64,000 bases of DNA from Mesorhizobium sp. AR02 (GTDB lineage: Bacteria > Pseudomonadota > Alphaproteobacteria > Rhizobiales > Rhizobiaceae): positions 6,716,001-6,780,000 of the forward strand of contig NZ_CP080531.1 of the NCBI RefSeq assembly GCF_024746835.1, read 5' to 3'. Below the pieces are notes generated by a model. The model saw only the letters and a program-made list of their open reading frames with translations. It was not told where the DNA came from and made no database searches. Shown piece after piece: positions 19,057 through 27,478 of the stretch (position 1 is the stretch's first letter; the number at the start of each line of letters is the position of its first letter). Made by a program: the position numbers and the translations under genes.

Positions 19057-19526
19057 GCCATTTCCGGCTTCATGCCCATGGCTGTGCGATCAACGATTTC
19101 GCGCAAGGCGAATGACGAGTTGATCTTTGTCACATGCGGCATCGCCGACAGCCACTCCTTGTGGATCCGCTCATAGTCGACCAGGTCTTTTGCCGCGATG
19201 CGCAGGATGTAGTCGTATTCGCCCGACATCAGGTGGCAGGACAGCACGTTGGGGCAACGCTTGATTGCCGCCTCGAAATCCGACAGCGTCTTCTCGAACT
19301 GGCCCGACAGCGATATATGCACGATCGCCGTCATCTGGTGACCGAGCGCTGCATTCGACAGCCGGGCGTGGTAGCCGCGAATGGTTCCGGATTTCTCGAG
19401 ATTGTCGAGCCGGCGCGAACAGGCCGACTGCGACAGGCCAACCTTCTCGGCGAGTGCCGCATTGGGTATCCTGCCATCCTTCTGCAAAGTCTCGAGAATG
19501 GCGATATCAATCCTGTCGAGCGGCAT
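19053..19526 (-). CDS. Lrp/AsnC-family regulator, likely AldR
   Basis: This 157-residue regulator has an N-terminal winged helix-turn-helix (LDRIDIAILETLQKDGRIPNAALAEKVGLSQSACSRRL) and a C-terminal RAM ligand-binding domain (TAIVHISLSG...VLSCHLMSGEYDYILRI). It is divergent from alanine dehydrogenase. In several alphaproteobacteria and mycobacteria an Lrp-type activator (AldR) in this position controls ald in response to alanine. The start MPLDRID fits the family; a longer frame adds 13 residues that are not conserved. The intergenic region contains TTTCG-N12-CGAAA at 19556-19577, a possible but weak operator. Confidence 0.92.
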   Translation of the reverse strand: MPLDRIDIAILETLQKDGRIPNAALAEKVGLSQSACSRRLDNLEKSGTIRGYHARLSNAALGHQMTAIVHISLSGQFEKTLSDFEAAIKRCPNVLSCHLMSGEYDYILRIAAKDLVDYERIHKEWLSAMPHVTKINSSFALREIVDRTAMGMKPEMA

Positions 19527-19683
19527 TTTTCGTGAATCCTGCGAATATCCTGCTATTTCGCGCAACGATTATCGAAACCTGCCTGTCCGCGCAAGCGCAT
19601 TCGCAAACACTTGCGCACCGATTCGTGGTTCACTCAGACAATACATGGAGTGAGCCCAAAAGGGCCTGGATCAGGAGAAGACA

Positions 19684-20799
19684 ATGCGCGTCGGTTGCCC
19701 CAAGGAAATCAAGAACCACGAATATCGCGTCGGCCTCACGCCAGGCTCGGTCCGCGAATATGTGGCGCATGGCCACGAAGTGCTGGTCGAGGCCGGTGCC
19801 GGCGCCGGCATCGGCGCCGATGACAACGCCTATCGCGCCGCCGGCGCCACCATCGCCAAGACCGCCGCCGACGTGTTCGCCAAGTCGGACATGATCGTCA
19901 AGGTCAAGGAGCCGCAGCCCAATGAGTGGGTTCAGCTGCGTGACGGCCAGATCCTGTACACCTATCTTCACCTGGCTCCGGATCCGGAACAGACCAAGGG
20001 CCTGCTCGCTTCGGGCGTCACGGCGATCGCCTACGAGACCGTGACCGACGATCGCGGCGGCCTGCCGCTGCTCGCGCCGATGTCGGAAGTCGCCGGCCGC
20101 CTGTCGATCCAGGCCGGCGCCACGGCGCTGCAGAAGGCCAATGGCGGCCGTGGCGTGCTGCTCGGCGGCGTGCCCGGCGTGCTGCCCGGTAAGGTCACCG
20201 TGCTCGGCGGCGGCGTCGTTGGTCTCCACGCGGCCCGCATGGCCGCCGGCCTTGGCGCCGACGTCACCATTATCGACCGCTCGATCCCGCGCCTGCGCCA
20301 GCTCGACGACCTTTTCGCCGGCCGTGTCCACACCCGCTACTCGACCGTCGAGGCGCTCGAGGAAGAATGCTTCTCGGCCGACATCGTCGTCGGCGCCGTG
20401 CTGATCCCGGGCGCTGCCGCGCCGAAGCTTGTCACCCGCGAAATGCTATCCGGCATGAAGAAGGGCTCGGTGCTGGTCGACGTCGCCATCGACCAGGGCG
20501 GCTGCTTCGAGACCTCGCATGCGACGACTCACGCCGAGCCGACCTACGAGGTCGATGGCGTCATCCATTATTGCGTCGCCAACATGCCAGGTGCCGTGCC
20601 GGTCACCTCGGCTCACGCCCTCAACAATGCGACGCTGCACTACGGCCTGCAGCTCGCCGACAAGGGCCTGAAGGCGCTGGTCGACGACCATCATTTGCGC
20701 AATGGCCTCAATGTCCACAAGGGCAAGATAACCAACCGGGCGGTCGCCGAAGCACTCGGTTATGAGCTGGTCGAGCCGAAAGCTGTTCTGGCCGCCTGA
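19684..20799 (+). CDS. ald: Alanine dehydrogenase
   Basis: Ald oxidatively deaminates L-alanine to pyruvate and ammonia with NAD, and can run in reverse. The N-terminus [20 protein letters not shown] includes the substrate-binding Arg. The NAD fold is seen as [26 protein letters not shown]. Other family blocks are [20 protein letters not shown] and [19 protein letters not shown]. At 371 residues it is normal length. AGGAGAAG lies just before the ATG. It is divergent from the Lrp-type regulator and is followed by a strong terminator. Alanine metabolism links it to the nitrogen genes further along the window. Confidence 0.97.
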   Translation: MRVGCPKEIKNHEYRVGLTPGSVREYVAHGHEVLVEAGAGAGIGADDNAYRAAGATIAKTAADVFAKSDMIVKVKEPQPNEWVQLRDGQILYTYLHLAPDPEQTKGLLASGVTAIAYETVTDDRGGLPLLAPMSEVAGRLSIQAGATALQKANGGRGVLLGGVPGVLPGKVTVLGGGVVGLHAARMAAGLGADVTIIDRSIPRLRQLDDLFAGRVHTRYSTVEALEEECFSADIVVGAVLIPGAAAPKLVTREMLSGMKKGSVLVDVAIDQGGCFETSHATTHAEPTYEVDGVIHYCVANMPGAVPVTSAHALNNATLHYGLQLADKGLKALVDDHHLRNGLNVHKGKITNRAVAEALGYELVEPKAVLAA

Positions 20800-20823
20800 T
20801 TTCGTCTGGGTATTCCTCCCGTC

Positions 20824-20853
20824 AACCCGCCGGCCATGCCGGCGGGTTTTTTC
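20824..20853 (+). terminator. Intrinsic terminator after ald
   Basis: A GC-rich hairpin with arms ACCCGCCGGC and GCCGGCGGGT is followed by six T residues, about 25 bases after the ald stop codon. It should end the ald transcript. Confidence 0.88.
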
Positions 20854-21015
20854 TTGCCTAAACACAGGCAACAAAAAAGCGGAGCCAAAGCCCCGCTTCC
20901 TCGATATCGAGATTGCCGCCGGTTCATCCGCGGTCGGCCAATCGATCGACACTCGCTTTCTATCGCATCTATGCGACGGGAGTACGACAGGCTCCTTGAC
21001 CGCGATCCTCGCGGT

Positions 21016-21483
21016 TCAGGCCCGTTCAATCCGGCACTGGTAGCAGTTGTTGCGCGCCGAACGGACATGCACATAGGCGATGTCGTCACGTTCGAACAGC
21101 GTCTCGGCTCGCGCCGCAATTGCCTCGGTCGCGATGACCCCGCCGCTGCCATAGACGATGCGATCATCCCTGCCATAACCGCGCACGATGTAGTCTGGGC
21201 TTTCGAGGACCTCGGGAAGCACTTCGGTCTCAGTGGCGCGCTCGCATTCTTCAGCATGCAGGAAGATCGGCCCGGTTTCCGCATAGGGCTGAAGGTTCGG
21301 GAACGGCCGATAGGCGAGAGTAAGGTAGGCGTCGCCGGCTGCGATGTTCTTCAGACAGTGCCGGCAAGGCATGCCGTCGCCGTCAGAGATTTTCCGCTCT
21401 GGCGTGCGGCCGTAGGCATCGGGGCCACCGCGCTGCAGGGCTCTGACATGTTCGGTGGGTAGTGCCTTGAACTGAATGGTCAT
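21016..21483 (-). CDS. DUF1203 family protein
   Basis: This 155-residue protein matches the DUF1203 pattern as I recall it: a central block with CRHCLKNIAAGDAYLTLAYRPF followed by PYAETGPIFLHAEECER, then a conserved YIVRGYGRDDRIVYG. The CxxC pair and a C-terminal NCYQC suggest metal binding or redox chemistry, but this is untested inference. The start MTIQFKALP is preferred over an in-frame Met 24 codons upstream because the family starts here. It is an isolated gene between ald and the OmpA-like gene. Function is unknown. Confidence 0.85.
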   Translation of the reverse strand: MTIQFKALPTEHVRALQRGGPDAYGRTPERKISDGDGMPCRHCLKNIAAGDAYLTLAYRPFPNLQPYAETGPIFLHAEECERATETEVLPEVLESPDYIVRGYGRDDRIVYGSGGVIATEAIAARAETLFERDDIAYVHVRSARNNCYQCRIERA

Positions 21484-21653
21484 CGTGAAAATCTCCGGTG
21501 TTGTCGACCGGAAGTTATGTGCACGGGCCAATGCTTCCCACCCGATTCCTGCCAAGAGATCGAGGGACCGATCCGATATCGGTGATCAGTCCCTTCGTGA
21601 TGGCGCCAAAATCGATGAAATACGCCGGCTAAATAAATGCCGGCCGCCCCAAA

Positions 21654-22211
21654 TCACCGGATAAAATCGTCAAAGCGCCGCAGCGTCACCCTGCGGTTCT
21701 GCCAGTTTTCGTTCTGCGTCGGCACGAGCAGGAACTCCTCGCCGTAACCCACGGTTTCCAAGGCATAGCTGGGCACACCGAATTCGCGCACCAGCGTGCG
21801 TTTCAACGAAGCGGCGCGTTGTTCAGACAGGATCTGGTTCGACTGGAAGGAGCCGACGGCATCGGTATGCCCCTCGATCAGCACACGGGCACCGCGATCG
21901 CGACGCAAGATGCGTTGCAGTGCATCGGCGATGGTCTCGATCTTGTCGTATTGCGAACTGGAAATGGCGGCCGAGCCGAAGGCGAAATTGATCGACTGGA
22001 TGTCGATCGAGCGCGCCATGCGGCGCAAATCGGGCCGGCGCTTGAATTCGCGGATGGTGACGCGCTCGTTTGGCCGCAACTTCACCCGCGGTGCGGCTTC
22101 GAGCTTGCGCTCGATCGTCGCGGCCGAAGGCGTCGTCGCCTGGGCGGCGGCAAGGCTCGGCATGGCAATCGCTGCAATCAGCGCGGCGGCCAGTGTACGG
22201 CGTGTCAGCAT
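21654..22211 (-). CDS. OmpA-family C-terminal domain protein
   Basis: This 185-residue exported protein has a signal peptide (MLTRRTLAAALIAAIAMPSLAAA). The OmpA-like peptidoglycan-binding domain occupies about residues 75-180, with SINFAFGSAAISSSQYDKI, RVLIEGHTDAVGS and LSEQRAASLKRTLV. The Asp in GHTDAVGS and the downstream Arg are the family's diaminopimelate contacts. There is no outer-membrane barrel. It is therefore probably a periplasmic or lipid-independent envelope protein that binds peptidoglycan. The start is preceded by AGAAAAGAGAG. It stands alone between DUF1203 and the GNAT gene. Confidence 0.9.
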   Translation of the reverse strand: MLTRRTLAAALIAAIAMPSLAAAQATTPSAATIERKLEAAPRVKLRPNERVTIREFKRRPDLRRMARSIDIQSINFAFGSAAISSSQYDKIETIADALQRILRRDRGARVLIEGHTDAVGSFQSNQILSEQRAASLKRTLVREFGVPSYALETVGYGEEFLLVPTQNENWQNRRVTLRRFDDFIR

Positions 22212-22329
22212 CTCTCTTTTCTCCTTCGGCCTCTGCCGCATTGATGATGCGGGCAACATGCCAAAGGCAGGCTGAAGCGCCGATGAACGGACGGTTAAGG
22301 TTCCCGCTGGCGTCGGATTCCGGCTGAAA

Positions 22330-22893
22330 TCAGGGCCGCATGACGCTGGCCGAGCGCTCGGCGAAAGGCAGCGGATGCACGACCTCTTTCTTCTGCGCGA
22401 CCGGCTTGAAACCGAGCTTCTGGTAAAGCGGCAGAGCTGCCGGATGGTCAAGCGTGCAGGTTTGCACCGTCACCCGTTTCGGCCCATGCGACCAGGCGGC
22501 TGAAATCGCCGAGCCCAGGAACCAGCGGCCAATGCCTTGCCCGGTGGCATGTTCCATCATGCCGAAATAGGCGAGCTCGACTTCATCAGGCAGGTGCGGC
22601 TTGAGATCGAAGAAGCCCGCCGGCGCGCCGTCGAGATAAAGCACCCTGATGTCGCGGTCCTCGCGGTGGATGCCGGCCGAAAGCTCGTCATCGTCCAGCC
22701 TCAGAACATTCACCCAATGCCATTTGCGGCCGACCCGATCCATCAAATAGCGGTAGAAATGCAAGGGAATGTCCTTGGTCTTCAGCAGCGCGACCTGGCG
22801 GTTGTAGGGCACTGGCGGCGAGACGGCAGGAGGGGCATGCATTTCAAGAAAAGTCACCGTGACTTCAATATCCTGCAGCACGCCGTTTTCCAT
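22330..22893 (-). CDS. GNAT-family N-acetyltransferase
   Basis: This 187-residue protein has a GNAT fold. The acetyl-CoA pyrophosphate loop appears as HATGQGIGRWFLGSA (Q/R-x-x-G-x-G/A type) and is followed by TCTLDHPAALPLYQKLGF, the family's C-terminal signature. The central strand VELAYFGM precedes it. The start MENGVLQ has AAGGA nine bases upstream; an alternative ATG three codons earlier overlaps the sseA stop as ATGA. Either way it is translationally coupled to sseA. The acceptor substrate is unknown. Confidence 0.88.
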   Translation of the reverse strand: MENGVLQDIEVTVTFLEMHAPPAVSPPVPYNRQVALLKTKDIPLHFYRYLMDRVGRKWHWVNVLRLDDDELSAGIHREDRDIRVLYLDGAPAGFFDLKPHLPDEVELAYFGMMEHATGQGIGRWFLGSAISAAWSHGPKRVTVQTCTLDHPAALPLYQKLGFKPVAQKKEVVHPLPFAERSASVMRP

Positions 22894-22898
22894 CGTCT

Positions 22899-23759
22899 TC
22901 ATTCCTTGCCGGCGGGGCCAGTCACGACAGGCGTGTCGGAGAGCCCGCCCCATTCGGTCCATGAGCCGTCATAAAGCCTGTTGTCGGTGTGGCCAAGCGT
23001 CTCTAGCGCCAAGGTGATCACCGCGGCGGTGACACCCGAGCCGCAAGATGTGACGACGGGCTTCGACAGGTCAATGCCGGCCTCCTCGATCACCTTGCGC
23101 AAACGGTCCGTCGACAGCAGCATGCCGTTTTCCGACAGTGCGGAGTAAGGCACATTGCGGGCACCTGGCATATGGCCGGAACGGATGCCCGCGCGGGGTT
23201 CGGGCTCGGCACCGGTGAAGCGGCCGGGTCCGCGGGCATCGGCAATCTGGCTGGCGCTGGTCTCGACGATCCGGCGCATGTCGGCGAGGCTGGCGACGCG
23301 GCCAGTGTCGAAATCGGCATGGAACACACTCGGCGCGATCTTCGTCGGCTCGGCCGTTACCGGCCGGCCGGCCGCTTTCCAGCCGTCGAAGCCGCCATCC
23401 AGAATATAGGTCTGGAAGACGCCCATGATGCGGAACATCCACCATGCCCGGGGCGCCGAGAAGAACCCCGGACCGTCATAAACAACGATGGTGTCGTCGG
23501 CCGAAACACCCATCGCGCCGACATATTGGGCAAAATGCTGAGGTGATGGCAGCGTGTGCGGCAAAGCGGCGTCGGGGTCCGAAACCGCATCCTGATCCAG
23601 GAAACGGGCGCCGGGAATATGCGCGGCCTCATATTCCGCACGTGCGTCGCGTTTTTGCGCCGGGAGGTACCAGGACGCATCGACGATCGTCAGGCCCGGC
23701 TGGCCGAGGCGTGTCTGCAGCCAATCCGCGTCGACTGTGAAAGGGCTGTCCTGGGCCAT
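22899..23759 (-). CDS. sseA: 3-mercaptopyruvate sulfurtransferase
   Basis: This two-domain rhodanese transfers sulfur from 3-mercaptopyruvate to thiols or cyanide. The N-terminal inactive domain (about 1-135) begins VDADWLQTRLGQPGLTIVDASWYLP and includes HIPGARFLDQDAVSD. The C-terminal domain contains the catalytic loop VTSCGSGVTAAV with its nucleophilic Cys; CG(S/T)GVT is the mercaptopyruvate-type signature rather than the thiosulfate type. At 286 residues its length is normal. It is cotranscribed with the downstream GNAT gene, sharing overlapping stop and start codons. Confidence 0.95.
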   Translation of the reverse strand: MAQDSPFTVDADWLQTRLGQPGLTIVDASWYLPAQKRDARAEYEAAHIPGARFLDQDAVSDPDAALPHTLPSPQHFAQYVGAMGVSADDTIVVYDGPGFFSAPRAWWMFRIMGVFQTYILDGGFDGWKAAGRPVTAEPTKIAPSVFHADFDTGRVASLADMRRIVETSASQIADARGPGRFTGAEPEPRAGIRSGHMPGARNVPYSALSENGMLLSTDRLRKVIEEAGIDLSKPVVTSCGSGVTAAVITLALETLGHTDNRLYDGSWTEWGGLSDTPVVTGPAGKE

Positions 23760-23955
23760 TCTTGTTCTCCTGCTTCGTCTTCGGCAAAACTTTGTTTAGC
23801 TTGGCAATTTGGATGCGTTTATAGCGCGTGACATTCGCTTGGGAGACGCGACGTGGCCAGCCGCAGCGGTCCGCTGATTCCGATTGTCTTCATGTTTCGT
23901 GGCGAGTACGGATTGATCGTTATGATCTGGGGTAGGCGGGGTCAACAATCTAGGC

Positions 23956-24387
23956 ATGAGCAATCTTCTATTTACCCGTATTCCCAGCAATCCGGTTTCG
24001 CTCGGACTTGTTTGCTACTTCATCGCGCACTATCCGCCTTTTGACGGCTACGAATTCGGCCAGATGGTGAAGACGCTGCGCTATCAGCTGGATCAGCAGA
24101 CACATATGATCGGCTCGATCGACGACGCTATCGTCGCTTATGTCGGGTGGATCCAGACCAGCCGCGAGATAGCCGAGGCCTGGGCAACGAATAGCGGGCC
24201 GCTCAATCCCTTTCCCGGCGGCGACGCCACCGCGGTGACGGTGCTGGCGACGCGGTCCTCGTCTCACATCCTGCCGATGATCAAGGAAGCCAAGCACCTC
24301 AACCTGGACAAATCGGTATTCTGGAAACGCGACTTCATCGACAACCGCGGCTCGGTCAAGCGCGCCGTCCGTAAGCGCGACGTCTGA
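23956..24387 (+). CDS. HlyC-like (RTX-toxin acyltransferase fold) protein, possibly catalytically altered
   Basis: This 143-residue protein resembles the toxin-activating lysine acyltransferase family in length and in order of elements: LGLVCYFIAHYPPF near the N-terminus, then IVAYVGWIQTSREIAEAW, comparable to the PVAYCSWANLS-type segment of HlyC. From memory of HlyC, the catalytic His after Ser-Pro and the Asp of the FIDW segment are not obvious here; Phe and a Val/Thr occupy those positions. No RTX toxin gene is nearby. Its stop overlaps the start of an alpha/beta hydrolase gene (TGATG), so the two are coupled. It heads the sulfotransferase/P450 island. Family assignment is moderate; function is unknown. 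Confidence 0.6.
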   Translation: MSNLLFTRIPSNPVSLGLVCYFIAHYPPFDGYEFGQMVKTLRYQLDQQTHMIGSIDDAIVAYVGWIQTSREIAEAWATNSGPLNPFPGGDATAVTVLATRSSSHILPMIKEAKHLNLDKSVFWKRDFIDNRGSVKRAVRKRDV

Positions 24388-25253
24388 TGGACCCGGCCGG
24401 CTCCGCCGAGGCGCTGACGCAAGAGATTCTCATCCGGCTGGATGACCGATATGCCGCAATGTTCGTGCGCATCTGGCGGCCGGCCGGCACGCCGCGCGCA
24501 ACGGTCTTCTGCCTGCACGGCTTCACCGGCAATGGTGCCGACTTTGATTACCTCGCCACCTTCCTTTGCCGCAATGGCTTCCTGGTTATCTGTCCCGACT
24601 TGTTGGGGCGCGGGCGCAGCGCCTATCTGGGGTCAGGATACGACATCAACGTCTACTCCAAATGCCTGCGCGCGCTCGGCGAGTTCGCCGGTACGGAGAA
24701 CCACTTCATCGGCACGTCGTGGGGCGGTACGATTTTGCTGCTGTTTCTGCAGATGACCCGCTCCAAGGCCGCGAGAATCATTCTCAACGACGTCCCCATG
24801 GTCGGCGGGCCGAAGGTTGACGCGATGAGAAACGAAGTCCTCAGAGAAAGTACACTTGCGTTCGAAACCCGCGCGGCGGCCAGGGACTATCTAAGCGCCA
24901 CAAGAGCCGTCATAGGCCCGGTCGAGGACACGGTGTTCAACCGCTACGTCGAGAACAGGATCGCCGCCGGTCCCGATGGCTTCCGGCTCGCCTATGACCC
25001 GGCCACAACGGGATATTTCGGCGCCCTGACCGGCCGCGAATACGACCTTTTCCCAATCGCCGCCAAGATCGACGCCCGCATCCTGCTGATGTACGGTCGC
25101 GGCAGCCAGGTCATTGACCGGCGGGCCATCGAGCGCACGCGGCTGGCACGGCCTGATCTGTGGCTTGTCGACAACATCGATGCAGGCGATCCGCCGTCGC
25201 TGATGACATTGGGCCAGGCTCTGCTCATCCTGGGGTTCCTGTCTGTTGCCTGA
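24387..25253 (+). CDS. Alpha/beta hydrolase
   Basis: This 288-residue protein has the alpha/beta hydrolase fold. The oxyanion strand is VFCLHGFTGNGADFDYLATFL and the next is FLVICPDLLGRGRS. The nucleophile elbow is GTSWGG near residue 110. A later-strand Asp is visible in LLMYGRGSQVIDRRAIE or nearby. The catalytic His is not obvious near the C-terminus, where the sequence is NIDAGDPPSLMTLGQALLILGFLS. Its ATG overlaps the stop of the HlyC-like gene by one base. The sulfotransferase gene begins 33 bases downstream, suggesting a three-gene operon. It could be an esterase, thioesterase or acyltransferase for the product of this cluster. Confidence 0.85.
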   Translation: MDPAGSAEALTQEILIRLDDRYAAMFVRIWRPAGTPRATVFCLHGFTGNGADFDYLATFLCRNGFLVICPDLLGRGRSAYLGSGYDINVYSKCLRALGEFAGTENHFIGTSWGGTILLLFLQMTRSKAARIILNDVPMVGGPKVDAMRNEVLRESTLAFETRAAARDYLSATRAVIGPVEDTVFNRYVENRIAAGPDGFRLAYDPATTGYFGALTGREYDLFPIAAKIDARILLMYGRGSQVIDRRAIERTRLARPDLWLVDNIDAGDPPSLMTLGQALLILGFLSVA

Positions 25254-25286
25254 AACCTGGCGTGTCGTGGTGGGGTTGGTTCGGAA

Positions 25287-26075
25287 ATGCATTTCGACGA
25301 TCTGTACAGTGAATATGTCGCCGCGACCTATGATCGCCAGAGCTCCACCGAAAACCCTGCCAAAATCCTGATTTGCACGACTCCGCGAACGGCGGGGCAT
25401 TCCTATTGTCAGGTCTTGCAGCAGTTCGGTTTGGGAATACCCACGGAGTATTTTCAGTGGCAATATGCCTTGCCGCTGATGAGACGGTGGTCGGCGGACG
25501 ACACCATGGACCTTGAAAAACTCAATCAGCGGGCGCCGGCCTATGGTCGCCATCTCCTGGCGAAAAGGACTGAGAACGGCGTATTCGCCGCCAAGATCTT
25601 CTTTGAAAACCTGCCCTTCGCGCGCAATTCAATCGGCGATGACGACGGCAACTCGTTCTATGTCTTCCTCTCGAGGAGAAACAAGGTAGATCAGACCATC
25701 AGCCTGCTCTCGATGCTGCATACGGGCCAGCCGTTCGACGGTCAGGAGAAGCTGCCTGGGATTCCCACGGTGACAATTTTGAGCGAGAAAGTTGTCCGAG
25801 ACACCGCGCAGTATATTTTCGATAGCGAAATCAGGTGGAAAAATTATCTGAACACTGTTGATCGCCGCAGGGTGGCTCATGTCTTCTACGAGGACTTTAT
25901 CGCGGACCAGCAGGAAAACGCATCCGCCACAATGAGCACCTGGTTCCCGGACTTCGCGCTGAGGTCAAAAGCCATATCTACAAGCAAGCGCTATGCGCAT
26001 GATGTCGAGTTCAAGACCATGATCGGAAGGCAATTCGGGGGGTATATCCGGCGGTTCTGGCAGGAACCTGCCTGA
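25287..26075 (+). CDS. Stf0-type sulfotransferase
   Basis: This 262-residue enzyme is predicted to transfer sulfate from PAPS. The 5'-phosphosulfate loop appears near residue 30 as ILICTTPRTAGHSYCQVLQQ, close to the TPRTGS-type motif of Stf0 (the mycobacterial trehalose sulfotransferase family). The segment GIPTEYFQWQ follows, then the 3'-phosphate region FYVFLSRRNKVDQTISLLSMLHTGQ. Both are family landmarks as I know them. The acceptor may be a sugar, lipid or hydroxylated metabolite. It lies third in the HlyC-like/hydrolase/sulfotransferase series and ends 9 bases from the convergent P450 gene. Base composition is less GC-rich than the flanks. Confidence 0.83.
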   Translation: MHFDDLYSEYVAATYDRQSSTENPAKILICTTPRTAGHSYCQVLQQFGLGIPTEYFQWQYALPLMRRWSADDTMDLEKLNQRAPAYGRHLLAKRTENGVFAAKIFFENLPFARNSIGDDDGNSFYVFLSRRNKVDQTISLLSMLHTGQPFDGQEKLPGIPTVTILSEKVVRDTAQYIFDSEIRWKNYLNTVDRRRVAHVFYEDFIADQQENASATMSTWFPDFALRSKAISTSKRYAHDVEFKTMIGRQFGGYIRRFWQEPA

Positions 26076-26084
26076 CGTTGCGCG

Positions 26085-27338
26085 TCATCGACGCGAAACA
26101 CTGACCGAAGCCCCCTCCGCCGGCCGTAGTGCCAACCCATAGTCGAACCGGATCACATCGTCGGCACGGCTGAAGGCGAATTGGCGGATTACCGCGAGAA
26201 CAGCCTCTTTGACTTCCAGCCGGCCGAGACGCGCGCCACCACACATGCGCGGTCCGGTTAGGAACGGAATAAAAGCCCGTCGGTCGAAGCTGTTCTCGAT
26301 GAATTCTTTCCTGCTGGCATCGAAGGTGCGTGGGTTTTCCCAGAAGGCTGGGTGCTGGTGCACGCCGATGATCGACACCATGATCAGCTGCCCGGCGCGT
26401 AAATCGCGACCGTCGAGCGTCGTGTCGGCGCCGACTTCGCGGGTCAGAAACGGTATCGGAGGGAAATAGCGCATCGTCTCGTTGATCAAGCAATCGGTGT
26501 AAGGCGTGTGCGCCTCGCCTGAGAGGACCTCGGCATGGATGCGCTCCTGCACCTGCTGGTTGGCGCCCAGCCGGTCGATCACCCAAAGTGCAGTCGTTAC
26601 CGTCGTCTCGACGCCGGCGAAGAAATTCATGACGAACTCTTCCACCGGCGAAAAGCCTTCGACATCAGTGGCTTCGCTTTTAAAGCGGTCCATCTCCGCA
26701 GCGGCCCGGGGATCCGCCATAAGCAGCGATGCGAAATCGGCAATCACCGCGCGGGCGTCCTGGATGGCGTTCGCGCGTTCGGCGGTCGTCGGCGTCACCC
26801 AGGAATAATATTGGAGACGCCTCAACACGTCGCGAACCCTGTCGAGCAGCAACAGCGTCGCCGCCACATCGGGAACAAGGCCGAAAGCCCGAAAAAATAT
26901 CGTCATCGATGCGGCGAACAAAGCTTGCTGAATTGCCGGTAGTGTGGCGTCGCTGCCGGAAAGACCGGCAGCATAGAGTTCCGCCACGGGACGCTGCTGC
27001 GCCGGCCTGGCGGCCGCCAGGTAGATGTCCTGGGTGATGGCGCGCCGGACAGACCAGTCCTCGTCATTGGTGTTGAAGCGGCTAAACCCGAGGGCCGAGA
27101 TCAGGGAGAAGTTCTTTCGGAAGAGCTCCGGCGCCTTGACGATGATGTCGACGGCCTCGGGATTGTCGAAGACAGTCAGATTGCCAAGGTCACGCGCCTT
27201 CCCATTTGCTCCCACCTGCCCGCTTTGGGCGAAAAGCGCATAGACAAGGTTGTTGAGCACGCTTTCGATTTGCGCTGGATTGTCCACCAAACCCCCTGTC
27301 AGCCGAGGCTCGGTCAGCCCCAGCGCGACGCTTACCAC
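26085..27338 (-). CDS. Cytochrome P450
   Basis: This heme monooxygenase has all core P450 motifs. The I-helix oxygen-activation segment is NFFAGVETTVTT (A-G-x-E-T-T). The K-helix ExxR is CLINETMRYFPP, the PERF-like region is NPRTFDASRKEF, and the heme-ligand loop is FLTGPRMCGG (F-x-x-G-x-R-x-C-x-G). The start is uncertain: a GTG at 27338 gives 417 residues, normal for bacterial P450s. An ATG at 27494 would extend into the divergent outer-membrane protein gene. No ferredoxin or reductase gene is adjacent, so redox partners must come from elsewhere. It probably hydroxylates a product of the neighbouring enzymes. Confidence 0.88.
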   Translation of the reverse strand: MVSVALGLTEPRLTGGLVDNPAQIESVLNNLVYALFAQSGQVGANGKARDLGNLTVFDNPEAVDIIVKAPELFRKNFSLISALGFSRFNTNDEDWSVRRAITQDIYLAAARPAQQRPVAELYAAGLSGSDATLPAIQQALFAASMTIFFRAFGLVPDVAATLLLLDRVRDVLRRLQYYSWVTPTTAERANAIQDARAVIADFASLLMADPRAAAEMDRFKSEATDVEGFSPVEEFVMNFFAGVETTVTTALWVIDRLGANQQVQERIHAEVLSGEAHTPYTDCLINETMRYFPPIPFLTREVGADTTLDGRDLRAGQLIMVSIIGVHQHPAFWENPRTFDASRKEFIENSFDRRAFIPFLTGPRMCGGARLGRLEVKEAVLAVIRQFAFSRADDVIRFDYGLALRPAEGASVSVSRR

Positions 27339-27478
27339 ATCCGTCCGACGCGCTACCGAGGCATCGTGGCAAAGCAGCAACACTACTCCGCAAAGTTGCT
27401 GGCCGGACTTGCTGCAATGTGCCGTTAGGTTATGTGTGTAATGTTGGTTTTGGGGCAAGATTCTAAACGGGGTTAAGT

